This document shows, one piece after another, positions 6,062 to 6,118 of a stretch of DNA of 6,118 bases (position 1 is its first letter; each line of letters starts with the position of its first letter). Below the pieces are notes generated by a model. The model did not search any database. It was given only the letters and a program-made list of their open reading frames with translations, and was not told the origin of the DNA. The position numbers and the translations under genes were made by a program. Origin of the DNA: an uncultured Ruminococcus sp. (GTDB lineage: Bacteria > Bacillota_A > Clostridia > Oscillospirales > Ruminococcaceae); contig CACZPE010000090.1 of NCBI GenBank assembly GCA_902782875.1, positions 1-6,118 on the forward strand. Direction: 5' to 3'.

Positions 6062-6118
6062 ATCCGCACAGAAAACGATTATTCTACTTTGTTTTCTGTG
6101 CGGATATTATTTATTTAA
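6062..6118. terminator. Strong bidirectional intrinsic terminator
   Basis: A perfect 15-base-pair stem (6062-6076 with 6091-6105), starting ATCCGCACAG, encloses a 14-base loop. On the plus strand it is followed by the T-rich but interrupted ATTATTTATTT, ending the DUF3592-like operon about 90 bases after its last stop codon. On the minus strand the stem is followed by a run of six T (complement of 6055-6060), so it should also stop transcripts arriving from the right. Confidence 0.88.

Overview
The window looks like chromosomal DNA from a low-to-mid GC, Gram-positive anaerobe of the Clostridia, possibly a Ruminococcus-like genome. This is an inference from four things: strong AGGAGG-type ribosome sites, consensus-like sigma-A promoters, heavy use of the ATA and AGA/AGG codons, and a lipoprotein with a short signal peptide. 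No RNA gene, insertion sequence, CRISPR array or phage gene is visible.

The left three quarters is one operon read leftward on the minus strand. It encodes an 814-residue MacB/FtsX-type ABC permease (1909-4353), its ATPase (1155-1916, start codon overlapping the permease stop), and, 8 bases further on, a lipoprotein (1-1146, cut by the window edge). The lipoprotein carries an N-terminal-nucleophile hydrolase of the C45 (acyl-CoA:6-aminopenicillanate acyltransferase-like) type. It is easy to miss because it has no stop codon inside the window and a long open frame lies antisense to it. The tight spacing suggests that the exporter and the surface hydrolase are made together. A plausible reading is that they handle the same small amide or peptide substrate, but the substrate is not visible from sequence.

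A 214-base divergent intergenic region (4354-4567) separates this operon from two genes read rightward. It holds a sigma-A-like promoter for each direction and five TTAAAA-core repeats, spaced 11, 31, 11 and 11 bases apart and so all on about the same face of the helix. This arrangement is typical of operators for OmpR/PhoB-family response regulators. The leftward promoter has a perfect -10 but no recognisable -35, and a repeat pair lies where the -35 should be, which suggests an activator-dependent promoter.

The rightward operon (4568-5969) encodes two tandem paralogous membrane proteins resembling DUF3592. Each has two membrane segments and two related beta-rich domains, so there is duplication both within and between the genes. 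The window closes with a strong bidirectional hairpin terminator (6062-6105), which suggests a convergent gene beyond the right edge.
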